Source: Branchinecta lynchi
Taxonomy: Eukaryota > Arthropoda > Branchiopoda > Anostraca > Branchinectidae
Assembly (NCBI GenBank): GCA_023053575.1
Contig: JAKZAP010000016.1
Coordinates: 12,976,030 to 13,040,029 of the forward strand
Length of the DNA stretch: 64,000 nucleotides
Direction: 5' to 3'
Part shown: positions 33,522 through 44,820 of the stretch, piece by piece
Layout of the letters: the number at the start of each line of letters is the position of its first letter
Numbering within the stretch: position 1 is the stretch's first letter
Position numbers and translations under genes: made by a program
Notes under the pieces: generated by a model
Database searches by the model: none
What the model saw: only the letters and a program-made list of their open reading frames with translations
What the model was told of the DNA's origin: nothing

Positions 33522-35863
33522 CAGGGGTGGCCCCAAGGGGGAGTGACTCACCCCCCCTGCCTTCTGTTAAGTCGTATCAGTCGTTTATTTTGGCCTTTTG
33601 CTAAGTCGTATCAATCGTTTATTTTGGCCTCGCCGAGGTCCCGGGCATTCATTTTAATAAAAAAAAATCCGAGTCGTTTAATTTTTTTTTAATTTTGTCT
33701 CTGCACAGCTTCAGTCGTAAGCCAGTCCCCGAAGAAGTCGTTTAAACCAGGTTTTGTAAACCCGATAGGTCGGAGATATGATTCATGGGGGTAGCAATGC
33801 GGCTACCTGTTCTACTCCCGTGGGATTTGATCTGCCTAACTTCGGTCTTTCACATTTTAGCCTGTCAAAATCACAATAGGTTAGTTGTTAAAGTGAAGTC
33901 TAACTGGTAACATTGCTATACCTTATAGACTAAACGCGAGAGACAAGGTTATGTGCATTGATTTTTGGTCATCTTTGGCTATAAGTGAAAAAAGAAGGAA
34001 TAGAATATTTAAACAGAATGAAAAAGCCATCAGAAATCAAATGATAGGAGACCCGCGAAAGAAGTGTGCCCAGAACAAATCGAGAAATGCCGATTACAAA
34101 GAGAGGTTGAGGTAGGAACAAAGCTTGAAAGGACATGAGGGGTTCTGCAGACGCTGGAATAGCTCATTCTAGTCGAGAGGTAAATTTTTGGCTTCTGTGC
34201 TAGCAGAGGCGTTACTATCAAAATGTTTGGGGGCGGGGGGGGGGGGGGGAGGAGCAAAGCTATTCCTTCAGCCAAAGCTGACTGCGAATCGTATGTATCA
34301 CTGCTGACTGCGAATCATAGCACTATCAAATATGGGAGGAGCAAGGTATTTACCGGCTGGCTGGTAACTTTTACCGTCTTTTTTTGCGAAAAAACGACTG
34401 TTTTGGCGAAAAATCGACTGATTTAAAGAAAACCGACCGTTTTTAAGAAAAATCGACTGTTTCCCAAAAAACTCGATTCTTTTTACGAAAAATCGCGACA
34501 AATCTATTTTTTACCGGCTAGCCGACAACATCGGCGGAGGGGGGTGGGGCACCCCCCCCCCCCCCCATACGTGACGCCCCTGTATGCTAGTGTTAAAGCA
34601 CTTCTGAAAAGACTTCGTAAAATTCAGGACACTGATACAACTCGAAAATGATCTCTTTTATGTTTAAGTTATTCTAAAAGCGAACTTCCCGTCTTCATTT
34701 GCTGTCGCGTAGAATCAAATTCTGCAAACCAGTTTTAAGTTGCAATTCTTCAGATGTAGCTCACTGTAGATTTACCTGCTTTAGTTTTCGACATAAAAGT
34801 ACAGTGTGTCGAGTGACAAATAAAACGGTACACGGTACTTTCATTATGAAACAAAAGTACATCAAATCACCCGGAGAAAAACGCAACTCAAGTCTCGTCG
34901 GAGAACTGGCGTCTTTTTCTATATCTGTAAACTCCTGTCAGGCCAAGACCAAAAGTTCGTTACGTCCGTAAATCCGGATTTTTTTTTTTTAATGCACTGG
35001 CAAACCTGTTTTCCTCGTTTCGTTTCTGAGGAAGTGTGTTCTGAACGTGAAAATTACTTTTTTTGCTATTAGTTCGGAGCAAATCTACTTTCTTTTCTAT
35101 GGTCTTTATTTTGTCACTTTTTCGATGGACAGAGTCGTGATTTCATAGCTGATTTCATAGAGATCGCAAAATGACGCTCTGCTCCTCGGCTTACGTCCAT
35201 AAATCAGGACTTTTTTCTTTGAATGCACTTGCAAACTTCCTCGTTTTGTTTCTGAATAAGCCTGTCTTTTACGTGAAAATTACTTTTTTTGCTTTAATTC
35301 GGAACAAATCTACTTTGTCTTCTGTGGCCACTAGATTCGTTATTTCAAAGCTATTTTTTCCTTTTCAATGGGATCGCAAAAAGACGGTCTGCTCCTCGGC
35401 GTTTCACAAAATTTCGCCTGTGGCACATTTCATGGTATTCCCTATTTAGAGGAACGGTGTGTCATTTACTTGGCGATCAGGCTTGGGACTTTTTAGATTT
35501 GAAACACATTAAAGGCTGGCTAGAATCTTTCTAGACAAAGGCAGATTAAAAAAAATTCGCCTGCGGCGCTTGCTTTAATTTTGTCCAGGGTACAGCTTTC
35601 CTCTTATGCGAAAGTTGAAGTGTAAAGCTGAGGCTATGAAGGTATGAATACAAAAATTTTGATTACAAGGATAATTTCAGCTGATGCATTGCAGCTAGTT
35701 TTACACCGGGGCTCTATTATTTGTTGGTGGGGAATGCGCGCCATTACCGCATTGTCGTAACAGTTCATTTTTGTTGGAACCTGCGAGTCGTATATTATGA
35801 TCCATGAGTCGTTGAAATGAGGGTTCTCACCCCCCCTGGCCTGAGTGCTTCGGGCCACCCCTG
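33522..35863. mobile_element. hAT-like element, 2.3 kb, 8-bp TSD CCTTCATA
   Basis: It starts CAGGGGTGGCCCCAAG and ends with the inverted CTTCGGGCCACCCCTG. A perfect CCTTCATA duplication flanks it (33514-33521, 35864-35871). I see no transposase. The interior contains another hAT MITE (34204-34582) and sequences that repeat the flank in inverted orientation, so it is a composite. Confidence 0.7.
34204..34582 (-). mobile_element. hAT-type MITE, G-run family
   Basis: 379 bp with ends CAGAGGCGTTACTATC and GTGACGCCCCTG. The flanking octamers TGTGCTAG and TATGCTAG match at 7 of 8. Long G and C runs lie just inside the ends. The element at 38430-43054 has the same two termini in the opposite orientation. 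Confidence 0.82.
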
Positions 35864-36370
35864 CCTTCATAGCCTCAGTTTTACATTTCAGCTTTCACTA
35901 AAGAGGAAAGCTTTCAACGCCTGTACCCGGAACAAATTAAAGCAAGTGCCGCAGTCAAAAATTTTTAATCTGCCGTTGTCGAGAAAGATTCTAGCCTTTA
36001 ATCTGTTTCAAATCTAAAAAATTCCCAGAATAATCGCCAAGTAAATGACACACTGTTCCTCTAAAAAGAGAATACTCCGAAATGCACCACAGGCGAAATT
36101 TTGTGAAACGCCGAGGAGCAGAGCGTCTTTTTGCGATCCCATTGAAAAGGCAAAAATAGCTATGAAATCACAAATGTGTCCGTCGGAAAAAGTGACAAAG
36201 TAATGGCCATAGAAAACAAAGTAAACATAAAATAGATTCGTTCCAAATATCTCTCCTAGCAAAAAAAAAAGTAATTTTCACAATAAAGAACACGATTCAG
36301 AAACAAAACGAGGAAACAGGTTTGCCAGTGCATTACAAAAAATTAAACAAATCCGGATTTACGGATTTAA
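34960..36370. repeat. Long inverted repeat (foldback-like), arms 34960-35640 and 35866-36370
   Basis: The left arm starts CGTCCGTAAATCCGGATT and the right arm ends AAATCCGGATTTACGGATTT. Shared inverted words include GTTTGCCAGTGCATT and GCCGAGGAGCAGAG. The left arm contains an internal duplication (about 34960-35180 and 35190-35400). A further partial copy lies at 36620-36813. No gene seen. Confidence 0.7.
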
Positions 36371-36813
36371 CCGCCGTCTTTTTGCGATCCAGTGAACAGT
36401 AAAGAATACTCTTGATGACTATATCTCCTTGCCTATGCAAAGTCTCCGGCCTCTCCGGGTACCTAGCGGAAGAAAGGCAGAAGTGGTGTCATAGCTGCTC
36501 CCAAACTCGCCGTGATTGTTTGACACAGGATTTGAGTCGTTGAGTTTGAGTCGTACTCGTTGAGACGCTTACTTCTTCTTCCTGAGGATCACTGGCGTGG
36601 TTTGGACTTAGTCTTATAGAGTATAGCTATGAAATCAGGACTCTATCCATCGAAAATAGTGACAAAATAGTGCCCATCGAAAACGTGACAAAATAGTGCC
36701 CATCGAAAACAAAGTAGAATTGTTCCGAACTAATAGACAAAAAAAGTAATTTTCATGTTAAAAAATACTTCCGCAGAATCGAAACGACAAAATAGGTTTG
36801 CCAGTGCATTTAA

Positions 36814-37080
36814 AACAAGACCAAAGGTTTCGATGGAATCCCAAAAATTTTAAAATTTACAGACAGTCGGGTCTTGTAGCGGTCCAGTGGTAATCATCGG
36901 AGAAGACGAAGTTCTAATATGGATTCAGCATGTGAGTTTACCCCTATAGCCTGCGTCATGTCTACTTGGACAAAAGTTCCTGCCTTATATCTGCCAAATT
37001 TCCGGTTTCAGCCGGATTCCGGGCAAACTACTTGTCTTGCAAAAAATTGAAGTTCAAAAACAGATTCAGCGTCCGATTCA
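36814..37080 (-). repeat. Family 1 fragment
   Basis: AACAAGACCAAAGGTTTCGA terminus followed by one to two body units, truncated at the border with the 37.1 kb dispersed repeat. Confidence 0.75.
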
Positions 37081-37415
37081 GACTCCGGTTTCATTTTATT
37101 CCTGGTAACTGGTAAGGGTCTAACCTGTGCGGTTTTTACGGAAAGTGTGGACCTTAGGCCGGATTGATGAATATGACATTACATTTTGGAAAGCTCCGTA
37201 GAACTCTTGCCTGGGGCCAATAAGGATGGTTTTTGCTTGTCCTCGAGCCAGAGCCTACGTTGTGCGAAGTGAAGTGCAGTTATATAGCCGATATCAGAGA
37301 GGACTATCTGAAGTTGTGCAGCCAACCTTTCGTTTCATCAAATCATGTTTCTGCTTTTGAGTCGAGAGCTTCGTTCTAGCACGCAAGCAGGACCAGTTTC
37401 AAATTGAAAAGTCTT
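37081..37415 (+). repeat. Dispersed repeat, partner of 4.6-5.0 kb copy
   Basis: Inverted match to 4641-4978. No gene is seen from 37416 to 38127 apart from the possible distal polyadenylation signal of the CAP gene at 37599-37604. Confidence 0.75.
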
Positions 37416-38127
37416 TCGCACTAGGCTTTGCAATGAATCACCATTGTTATGTTGTTTTTAAATATATTCATCTTGATGAGAAAACAAAATTTTGGCTTGT
37501 TTCTTCCTTTGGGCTTTTTTTTTAAATAAAAGAATTTGAAACAAAGACAGCGGCAAGAAATGGGTCCAAATACTATGTCATGTACAATTATATTAATTTT
37601 TATTTTTATTTTATTTTTTTTCCCGTTCATCAACAAGCTTGTGCATATCGAAATCTTCTGTTTGAACAGTAGTTGAATTAGGGACAGACCAGTCACCCAA
37701 CTTCTTTCAGGACAAACAACTTTTCCAAGACAATACTTTGTTCAGATTTAAGAAATCGATATAAAACCATTTAAGCCTGAAAACCCTTGTCCGGATGTCA
37801 CTAAGTTTCCGCCTGAAACTCGTCTGGCCTACGAGTTGCCCGTTTCCTGGCGAGATGAAGACAAGATTTTAGCATAGAGAACTAGATTTCCTTCTTGATC
37901 TTGACACTCGAGCTTATACCTCGACACAGCCTTCCGCTCCAGTCAACATAGAACAAGAAAAAGACTAGAAATTGGCCGTTGAACAGGAATGATTTTTTGA
38001 AGGAAGTATTGTTTGTTGTATAACCTGTAAAGTGAGAGCCAGGTTTCACGTCCTATCTTCGCTTATAATCATGTTTCTGTTGTCAGAGAATGTAGAACTT
38101 GACAAGAAATAACAAAACTGACAAGGA

Positions 38128-38306
38128 TTAACACTCAGACTGATCGGCTGCTGGCAGTGGCGGAAATACATTTTGAAGGAAGTATCCTTTGTAGTTTCCT
38201 GGTGGGTCGTACAAGGCCACGACGAACACCTTTCCTGTCTTTGGGCTTCTTGCTCTTCCCACTCCTAAATGATGACTTTTCTTCCAAACCAATTGGGTGA
38301 AATGGC
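38128..38306 (-). CDS. CAP3 module, terminal exon with stop
   Basis: The acceptor is TTTTGCAG and the length is 179 bp. It reads GHFTQLVWKKSHHLGVGRAR, then VFVVALYDPPGNYKGYFLQN, then VFPPLPAADQSEC and a TAA stop at 38130-38128. This exon has the same phase-1 start as the other third exons but runs to a stop instead of a phase-2 donor. The intron before it is about 7.5 kb and holds a nested SINE/hAT/satellite stack. A possible AATAAA lies about 530 bp downstream at 37604-37599, which is far, so the true polyadenylation site is uncertain. Confidence 0.87.
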
Positions 38307-38408
38307 CTGCAAAATTAGATGTTGGGTTTGCGTCGGCTTCACGGGAGTAACAAACAAAGTATTCAACTGAACTTGCATCCATTGCGGGATACAAGAACAT
38401 TTAATCCG

Positions 38409-38429
38409 TCCTGGCCCAATGGTTAGCAC
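38409..38429 (+). repeat. 5' fragment of a tRNA-derived SINE
   Basis: TCCTGGCCCAATGGTTAGCAC is the tRNA-like head with its A-box region. It is separated from the rest of the SINE (43055 onward) by the hAT insertion, and the last eight bases are the duplicated target. Confidence 0.8.
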
Positions 38430-38535
38430 CAGGGGTGTCACGTATGGAGGGGGAGGGGGGGAGGACACCCCCCCCCCAATGTTGTCGCGCTGTCGGTAAT
38501 TTTTTTTAGTAGAAACCGTTGATTTTTTCATGAAA

Positions 38536-41500
38536 GCGATCGCGATTTCTGTCCGTCCGTCGGTCTGTCTATCGGTCGGTCCGGGTTTTGCTAGTTTGGG
38601 CACTTCCACGTAAGCCAGGGAGATGAAACTTGGCAGGCATATCAAGGACCCCAAATGATTAAGTTGGAAATTGTCACGTTCCCGATCCGAATATCGCGGG
38701 GGGAGTGGAGGGCGGGAGAATCCGGAATTTTGATAAATTTTTTACTTTTAAACGGGTGATCGGATCTTAATGAAACTTGATATTAGGAGAGACCTCGTGC
38801 CCCAGAAGACCCGACCTCGTGCCCCAGATGAACCGACTGAAATCTGGACCAGATCCGATGATTGTGGGGGGAGCTGGAGGAGGGGGGGGGGGTCGGAAAT
38901 CTTGGAAAACGCTTAGGGTGGAGGGATCGGGATGAAACTTGGTGGCAAGAACAAACACAAGTCCTAGATACATCGTTGACATAACCGGACCGGATTCCGG
39001 CACTGCGGGGGAGATGGGGGGCCTCTAGTGATTCAGCGAGTTCAGAACTTCCCGATGTACTTGGATGCTGGAACTCGACAGGAATATTAGGGATTCGAAT
39101 AGACCTACTTGGAAATAGTCGTTCGAACGATCCGAACATCGTGGGGGAAGTGGAAGGATGGGGAATCCGGAATCTGTAGTGGCATTTATAACTTTAGAAC
39201 GGGCGATCGGATTTGAATGAAATTTGGCAAGCGGAAAGAGCTGTTGTCTCAAATGGTCATGCCAAGTCCGGAACAGATCGCTTAATGTCGAGGGATCTGG
39301 ATGTAATTTGGTGGGAAGAATAAGCATAAGCATTAGATACTTTCTTGACAGAACAAGATCATATCGGGTCTCTTTGGGGGGAAGTTTGAGGGTTTTTTCC
39401 CGGGATTCCGGTGATCGCAAGATATACTTCCAAATGGGCTAAGGAGGATAAAACTTGGCAGGCATATTAATGACCCGACCAAATAGACTTAAGGACCTGA
39501 CACAATGCCCTAGGAAGACTTCCGTACCTGGAGCCGACAATTTTTCGGGGAGTTGAGGGAGGGGGAATCCAGAAATTACTGACTTCCGTAGGTTGCGAAA
39601 AAATGGTTCGATTCAAGTGAAACTTTATGGGTGATATGAAGTAACGATCTATATGTACAAAGCATGTGTCCGAACCCACTCGGCCATGGTTGGGGGAGAT
39701 GGGGGGGGGGGTCCTGAAACTTTGTGACATGCTAAAAACCAAACAGATTGGCCTAATGGGATGCAAGGTGGACAGTACCAAATTTATGCGGCCTAGATTT
39801 GTCATTTGGCGTCCAAACCTTGTTCCGACCAAGGTAGAGGATGATGAAGCGGGAACCGAAAATTTGAAGAAATGCTCCGATTCAAGTTAAACGGAAGGGA
39901 AGAGGAGATGTTAGAGATGCGAAGTTTATGTGGCCAAGTCGTTTTCGGATACAGTGGGAGGAAATGGAGGGGGGGGGGGGGTCACGGAAATGTTCTGGCT
40001 CGCATAGGGATTGAACGAGTGGAGTGACTTGAATGAAACTTGGAGAGTAGAGAGATTGTGTGCCTTTGATGACATATTTTAGGGTCCAGATTGAAGTAGA
40101 AGCACGGTGGGGAGGAGGGGGAGGAGTACTGGAATTTCCAGCAAAATGCTAGGATTTACTTTCTCGTTTCTCAACCACCTACTCGTGACAAGGGCCATAT
40201 GAGCTCGTAGCTCTTGTTCTTAAAATTTGTCAATTTTTCGCCAAAAGTGTGTGTTTTTATGGCACTTGAGCTTAATCAAGTGCCATATAGCGATTGTAAT
40301 TTCTGTCCGTCAGTCGGTCTGTCGGTCTGTCGGTCCCGGTTTTGCTAGTTCGGGCACTTCCAGATAAGCTAGGACGATGAAACTTGGCAGGCATATCAAG
40401 AACTGGACCAGATTAAATCAGAAATGGTCGCTTCCCCGATCCGACCATCTGGAGGGGAGTGGAGGGAGGGGGAATCCGAAAAAATAGGAAAAATTAGATA
40501 TTTTTAGCTTACGAACGGGTGATCGGATCTTAATGAAACTTGATATATGGAAGGACTTCGTGTCTCAGACCCTCCATTTTAAATCCAGACCGTATCCGGT
40601 GACATTGGGGGGATTTGGAGGGGGAAACCGGAAATCTTGGAAAACACTTAGAGTGGAGGGATCCGGATGAAACTTGGTGGAAAGTACAAGCAAAAGTCCT
40701 AGATACGTGACTGATATAACCGGAACGGATCCGCTCACTTTGGGGGAGTTAGGGGGGGGGGGGAGAAGTCCGAATTTGTAGTGATCCCGCGAGTTCCGTG
40801 CTTCCTGATGTGCTGGGACGATGGAAATTGACAGGCATGTCTGGGACCCGACCAGATTAAATAGGAAATCGTCAATTCCCCGATTTGACCATCTGGGGGG
40901 GGGGGGGGTGGAGTGGAGGGAGGGTGAAGCCAAAATTTGAGGTATTTTTAGCTTGCGAACGGGTGATCGGATCTTGATGAAAGTTGATACTCGTGTCTCA
41001 GACATCTCACTTTAAATCCGGGCCGGATCCGATGACACTGGGGGGAGTTGCAGGAGGGAACCGGAAAATTTGAGAAACGCTTAGAGTGGAGGGATCGGGA
41101 TGAAACTTGGTGGGAATAACAAGCACAAGTCCTAGACACGTCATTGACATAACCGGACCGGATCAGGGCACTGTGGGGGAGTTGGGGTGGCGGTCCGGAT
41201 TTCTAGCGATCCCGCGAGTTCGGCATACTTCCTGATGTCCTAGGGCGATGAAACTTGGCAGGTATGTCAGGGATCCGAACAGATTGACTTGAGAACAGCC
41301 GTTTTCCCGACCAGACCATCGTGGGGGGAGTGGGTGGATGGGGAGTCCGGAATCTAGTGGCGTGCATAACTTTTGAACGGGTGACCGGATTTGAATGAAA
41401 CTTGTCTGGTGAGCTATCGCCTCGGACGTTCAGTGTCACGTCCAGGTCGGGTCCGATACCTGTGGGGATTGGGGGGGGGGGGGGAACTCAAGAAACTCTA

Positions 41501-42955
41501 AATGCAGAGGGATTGGGACGAAACTTAATGGATGGAACAAGCATTAGGCCTAGATGAAATTGACGGAGCCAGATGGTTTCGGGGCTCTGTGGGGGGAGTT
41601 GGAGGGGGTTTCCTGGAATTCCGGTAGTCGTGAGTTAGAATAGTTCCAGATGTAAAATGACAGCGAAACTTTGCAGGCATAGTAGCGACCCGAATTATCT
41701 TGACTTAAGAACCTGACACAACATACCCCCGGAAACTTCCGTTCCTAGATCCGAGCATTTTTTGGGGAGCAAGAGAAGAGAAATCTGGAAATTGACTTCT
41801 ATAAATTGCAAACGAGTGGTCTGATTCGAGTGAAACCTTATGGGTGATACGAATCGATGGCCTCGACATGTAAAACATGCGTTCGAACCATATGCGACCA
41901 CGATTAGGGGAATTGGGGGTGGGGGGACTTTTGACATGCACAAAAACCAAACGGATGGACCGAATAAGATGCAAATTCGACAGTGCCGAGTTTATGCGGC
42001 CTAGATTTGTTATTTGGCGTCCGGGCCGGATTCGGCCAAGGTAGGGGGGTACTGGAAACTTGCAGATAGGCTATGCTCCAATTTCAGTAAAACTTGATGG
42101 ACAGGAACAGGGAATTAAGATATTGGGCCCGAACCGGCTCCGACAACGTTGGTGGGAGGGGGGGGGGGGGTACCGAAACTTTCCAAAAATGCTCAGATTC
42201 GAGTGAAACTTGATAGATGGTATAAAAGAAGATGCTTTAGGTGGTCGATTTTTTTTTATTCCGAACCGATTCCGAACATGCGTTCAAACCATATGCGACC
42301 ACGATTAGGGGAATTGGGGGTGGGGGGACTTTTGACATGCACAAAAACCAAACGGATGGACCGAATAAGATGCAAATTCGACAGTGCCGAGTTTATGCGG
42401 CCTAGATTTGTTATTTGGCGTCCGGGCCGGATTCGGCCAAGGTAGGGGGGTACTGGAAACTTGCAGATAGGCTATGCTCCAATTTCAGTAAAACTTGATG
42501 GACAGGAACAGGGAATTAAGATATTGGGCCCGAACCGGCTCCGACAACGTTGGTGGGAGGGGGGGGGGGGTACCGAAACTTTCCAAAAATGCTCAGATTC
42601 GAGTGAAACTTGATAGATGGTATAAAAGAAGATGCTTTAGGTGGTCGATTTTTTTTTATTCCGAACCGATTCGGCCACGGTAGGTGGAGATAGAGTGAGT
42701 ACCGGAAATCGTGTAGCACGTCTAGGGATCAAACAAATGGATTTATTGGGATGAAAGTTTGAACAGTCATGTGCATTTGCTACAGACAATCGAGACGATG
42801 CCGGAACTGCTCAGAAATGACTGAAACTAAATATCTTATTTCTATTTCCTAACCGCATTTTCGGATGGCGGGTGTATTTTGTGACGTTCTCATCTACTTT
42901 CTTGTACAGCCTACTCGTACAAGTGCCATATGAGCTCGTAGCTCTTGTTTTTTTA
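38536..42955 (+). repeat. Family 2 satellite-bearing elements, two in tandem
   Basis: The first runs 38536-40220 and ends GGGCCATATGAGCTCGTAGC then TCTTG. The second, 40255-42955, begins with the hairpin ATGGCACTTGAG/CTCAAGTGCCAT-type stem at about 40259-40289 and ends with the same CATATGAGCTCGTAGCTC. The body is a higher-order array: ~145-bp subunits (GATGAAACTTGGCAGGCAT; GATCGGATCTTAATGAAACT; GGGATGAAACTTGGTGGGAA) in sets of three, each followed by a G-run. No genes. Confidence 0.82.
41881..42675 (+). repeat. Recent ~400-bp tandem duplication inside family 2
   Basis: Segment 41881-42275 is repeated at 42282-42675 with almost no differences apart from G-run length and rare single bases. 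That is far closer than other units of the array, so the duplication is young or an assembly effect. Confidence 0.9.
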
Positions 42956-43054
42956 AACAGTCGTTTTCTCTGCAAACACAGTCGGTAAATACCCCCCCCC
43001 CCCAAAAAAAAAAAACAAAACAAAAAAAAAACATTTTGGCTAGTAACGCCTCTG

Positions 43055-43284
43055 GTTAGCACGCTGGACTCCCAAATAAAGGGTCGCTGGTTCGAGTACC
43101 GGTTCTGCCTACAGTTTGGTTTGGGGCGGGAATTAGTGGCGTAATCCTATTAGGCAAGCCAAAGTCCACCCAGCTTCCAAATGGGTACCTGGAGAAATCG
43201 GGAGAAGGTGACACGAAGGATGTGCGAAAGCACCAGGATGGCTGTCCCCCGACCTCCCATTGCGCTTTCTGATCAGCACCGCCA
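43055..43284 (+). repeat. tRNA-derived SINE, main part
   Basis: GTTAGCACGCTGGACTCCC continues the tRNA head. GGTTCGAGTACC at 43089-43100 is a B box. The tRNA-unrelated body has AAATGGGTACCTGGAGAAAT and AAGGATGTGCGAAAGC. It is not a functional tRNA gene: the fold is degenerate and it is embedded in SINE sequence. Confidence 0.82.
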
Positions 43285-43571
43285 GAGCGTGTACCACCCT
43301 TCTACAAATAGTAACTATTAGTTACTATTTCCGTTCCAACCTCACCAAAAGTTACTACGCTGACCGTTCCAACCTTCTCGAAATAGTAACTATTTGCTTA
43401 CCACGCTCGGGAGCGTAGTAACTACGGATCCCCTGTAACGTGATTGGTCGGATTCGCCCGTGGCATGATATTCTGCTGGAAAATCGAAAAATCGTTCCAG
43501 CCTTGATGGCAAAAAGTCAGAATTCGCGACTCCATGCGTAGTAACTACGGTAAGTAGGATGGAACACGCTC
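43285..43571. mobile_element. MITE with GAGCGTGTxCCA ends
   Basis: 287 bp. The ends GAGCGTGTACCACCCTTCT and, inverted, GTAGGATGGAACACGCTC match. The interior has several GTAACTAT/ATAGTTAC self-complementary words. Target duplication not clear. It abuts the SINE. Confidence 0.65.
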
Positions 43572-44177
43572 AAAGTATCTCCAACATGGAGTTCAATTAC
43601 GATATCAAGCTTTCCGTGCAGGTGTGAAAGACTTGCTACGCAACGCAAAAGACACGCAGGTGTCGAAGACGCAACGTATCGCATCGACGCGTCAATGAAT
43701 GAATGAAAAAAACTATCTCCCTTCCAAATGACCTATAGACGGAGTAAACAAAACAGAAAAAAAGAGCAAAAACGCAATACAACATTACAAAATAACAACA
43801 ATGTAAGAGAATACGAACATTAGCTCGTAAATGAGGCGTATAAACCGTGGGATCTGTTTGAAGAGCTGTAAATCTTTTTTCTTCTTGCCTCAATCGCAGT
43901 CACAGGGTCGGCAACACTGTACTTCGTACTGATTTTTGTATTCTTTGCCCACGGGGGGAAACTCAGCAGATACTTGGCGCACCGATAGTAATAAGATATA
44001 AAATCTTGACGTCGGGATTATAGTATTATGTGTCAGAGCGGTGCCAACGCTATAACATTTCGCAGACCACAGCATTGTAGAGACGCGCAAGAATATGTCG
44101 GCTGTACACACACTTACAGGAAACTAGGGTACCGCAACACTTCCGTACCTTTTATGAGAAGTCGGTCACCAGACCAT

Positions 44178-44549
44178 AGGCGTATTCTCGCTGTTCCCCG
44201 AGGACTCCTCGGGGAACCAAGGGGAACAGCGAGAATAGAGGGAGTCACTCCACGCGGACTCCGCGTACGGAAAACAGCGAGAACGCGGGAATGCTTCCAA
44301 CATCGATTTTGTTCGAAAAAACAATATGCAGCTGATGAAACTACTCTGGATCCACTTTATTTTCGGTTTCCTTTATTCTGATTGTTTTTAATTAATTTTA
44401 CTTTGCACAACACAAGCAAAAATATTTGATGATGGTGATGATAATCGTAGCATTCCCCGTCCGTGGGGACTCGCGAGAATACGGGGAGTGAGTCCCTGGG
44501 ACAAACACAAACGCAGGGACTCCCCCCGGGGAACGGCGAGAATACGCCT
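44178..44549. mobile_element. MITE with AGGCGTATTCTCGC ends, CAT flanks
   Basis: 372 bp. AGGCGTATTCTCGCTGTTCC at the left matches the inverted GGAACGGCGAGAATACGCCT with one mismatch. CAT lies on both sides (44175-44177, 44550-44552). Internal hairpins such as CCCCGAGGACTCCTCGGGG are striking. The 3-bp flank would suit PIF/Harbinger, but the class is unproven. Confidence 0.75.
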
Positions 44550-44820
44550 CATGTCTTGTCGATTTTAGGTTTGAGAAGAAAGGCAGACCAAGATATGTGA
44601 GGCATCCTGTAGGGAAAATATAGTGGCTACCAAGCCTAACAGAAATGCTATCAGCTACTTCTTCACCATTAAAAAGAAGCACCTCCCTTTTACTCTCATA
44701 GAAAGTTCGACCTATATTAGAACAGGACTCTGAAAAGGGCGGCAAATTGTCTTCAATAGGCTTAACGTTCCAGCTCAAGTTCAAAATATGATCCGCATAA
44801 TTACTAAAGAAATACACACA
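44550..44820 (-). other. Open frame of unknown nature
   Basis: A minus-strand frame reads SREVLLFNGEE-like sequence (observed SKREVLLFNGEEVADSISV) and CLTYLGLPFFSN. It looks protein-like but fits no family I can name with confidence. It lies in intron 7 of the CAP gene and overlaps the tandem duplication at 44700. It could be an exon relic. Confidence 0.25.

Larger units (their letters stand above)
38430..43054 (+). mobile_element. hAT-type element inserted in a SINE, TSD GTTAGCAC
   Basis: It starts CAGGGGTGTCACGTATGG and ends GCTAGTAACGCCTCTG. The 8-bp duplication GTTAGCAC is at 38422-38429 and 43055-43062. Only about 105 bp at the left and about 95 bp at the right are hAT sequence. The middle (about 38536-42955) is family 2 repeat that must have entered later. 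It lies within intron 7 of the CAP gene. Confidence 0.88.

Noticed and set aside
43055..43110. tRNA gene
   Set aside because: A and B box-like words are present, but the cloverleaf is degenerate, the head is split by a transposon and the sequence continues into a SINE body.
44398..44817. 139-residue minus-strand frame as a laminin-G-like exon
   Set aside because: Part of the frame runs through a MITE. The remainder is only vaguely LamG-like, and no splice-compatible partner was found.
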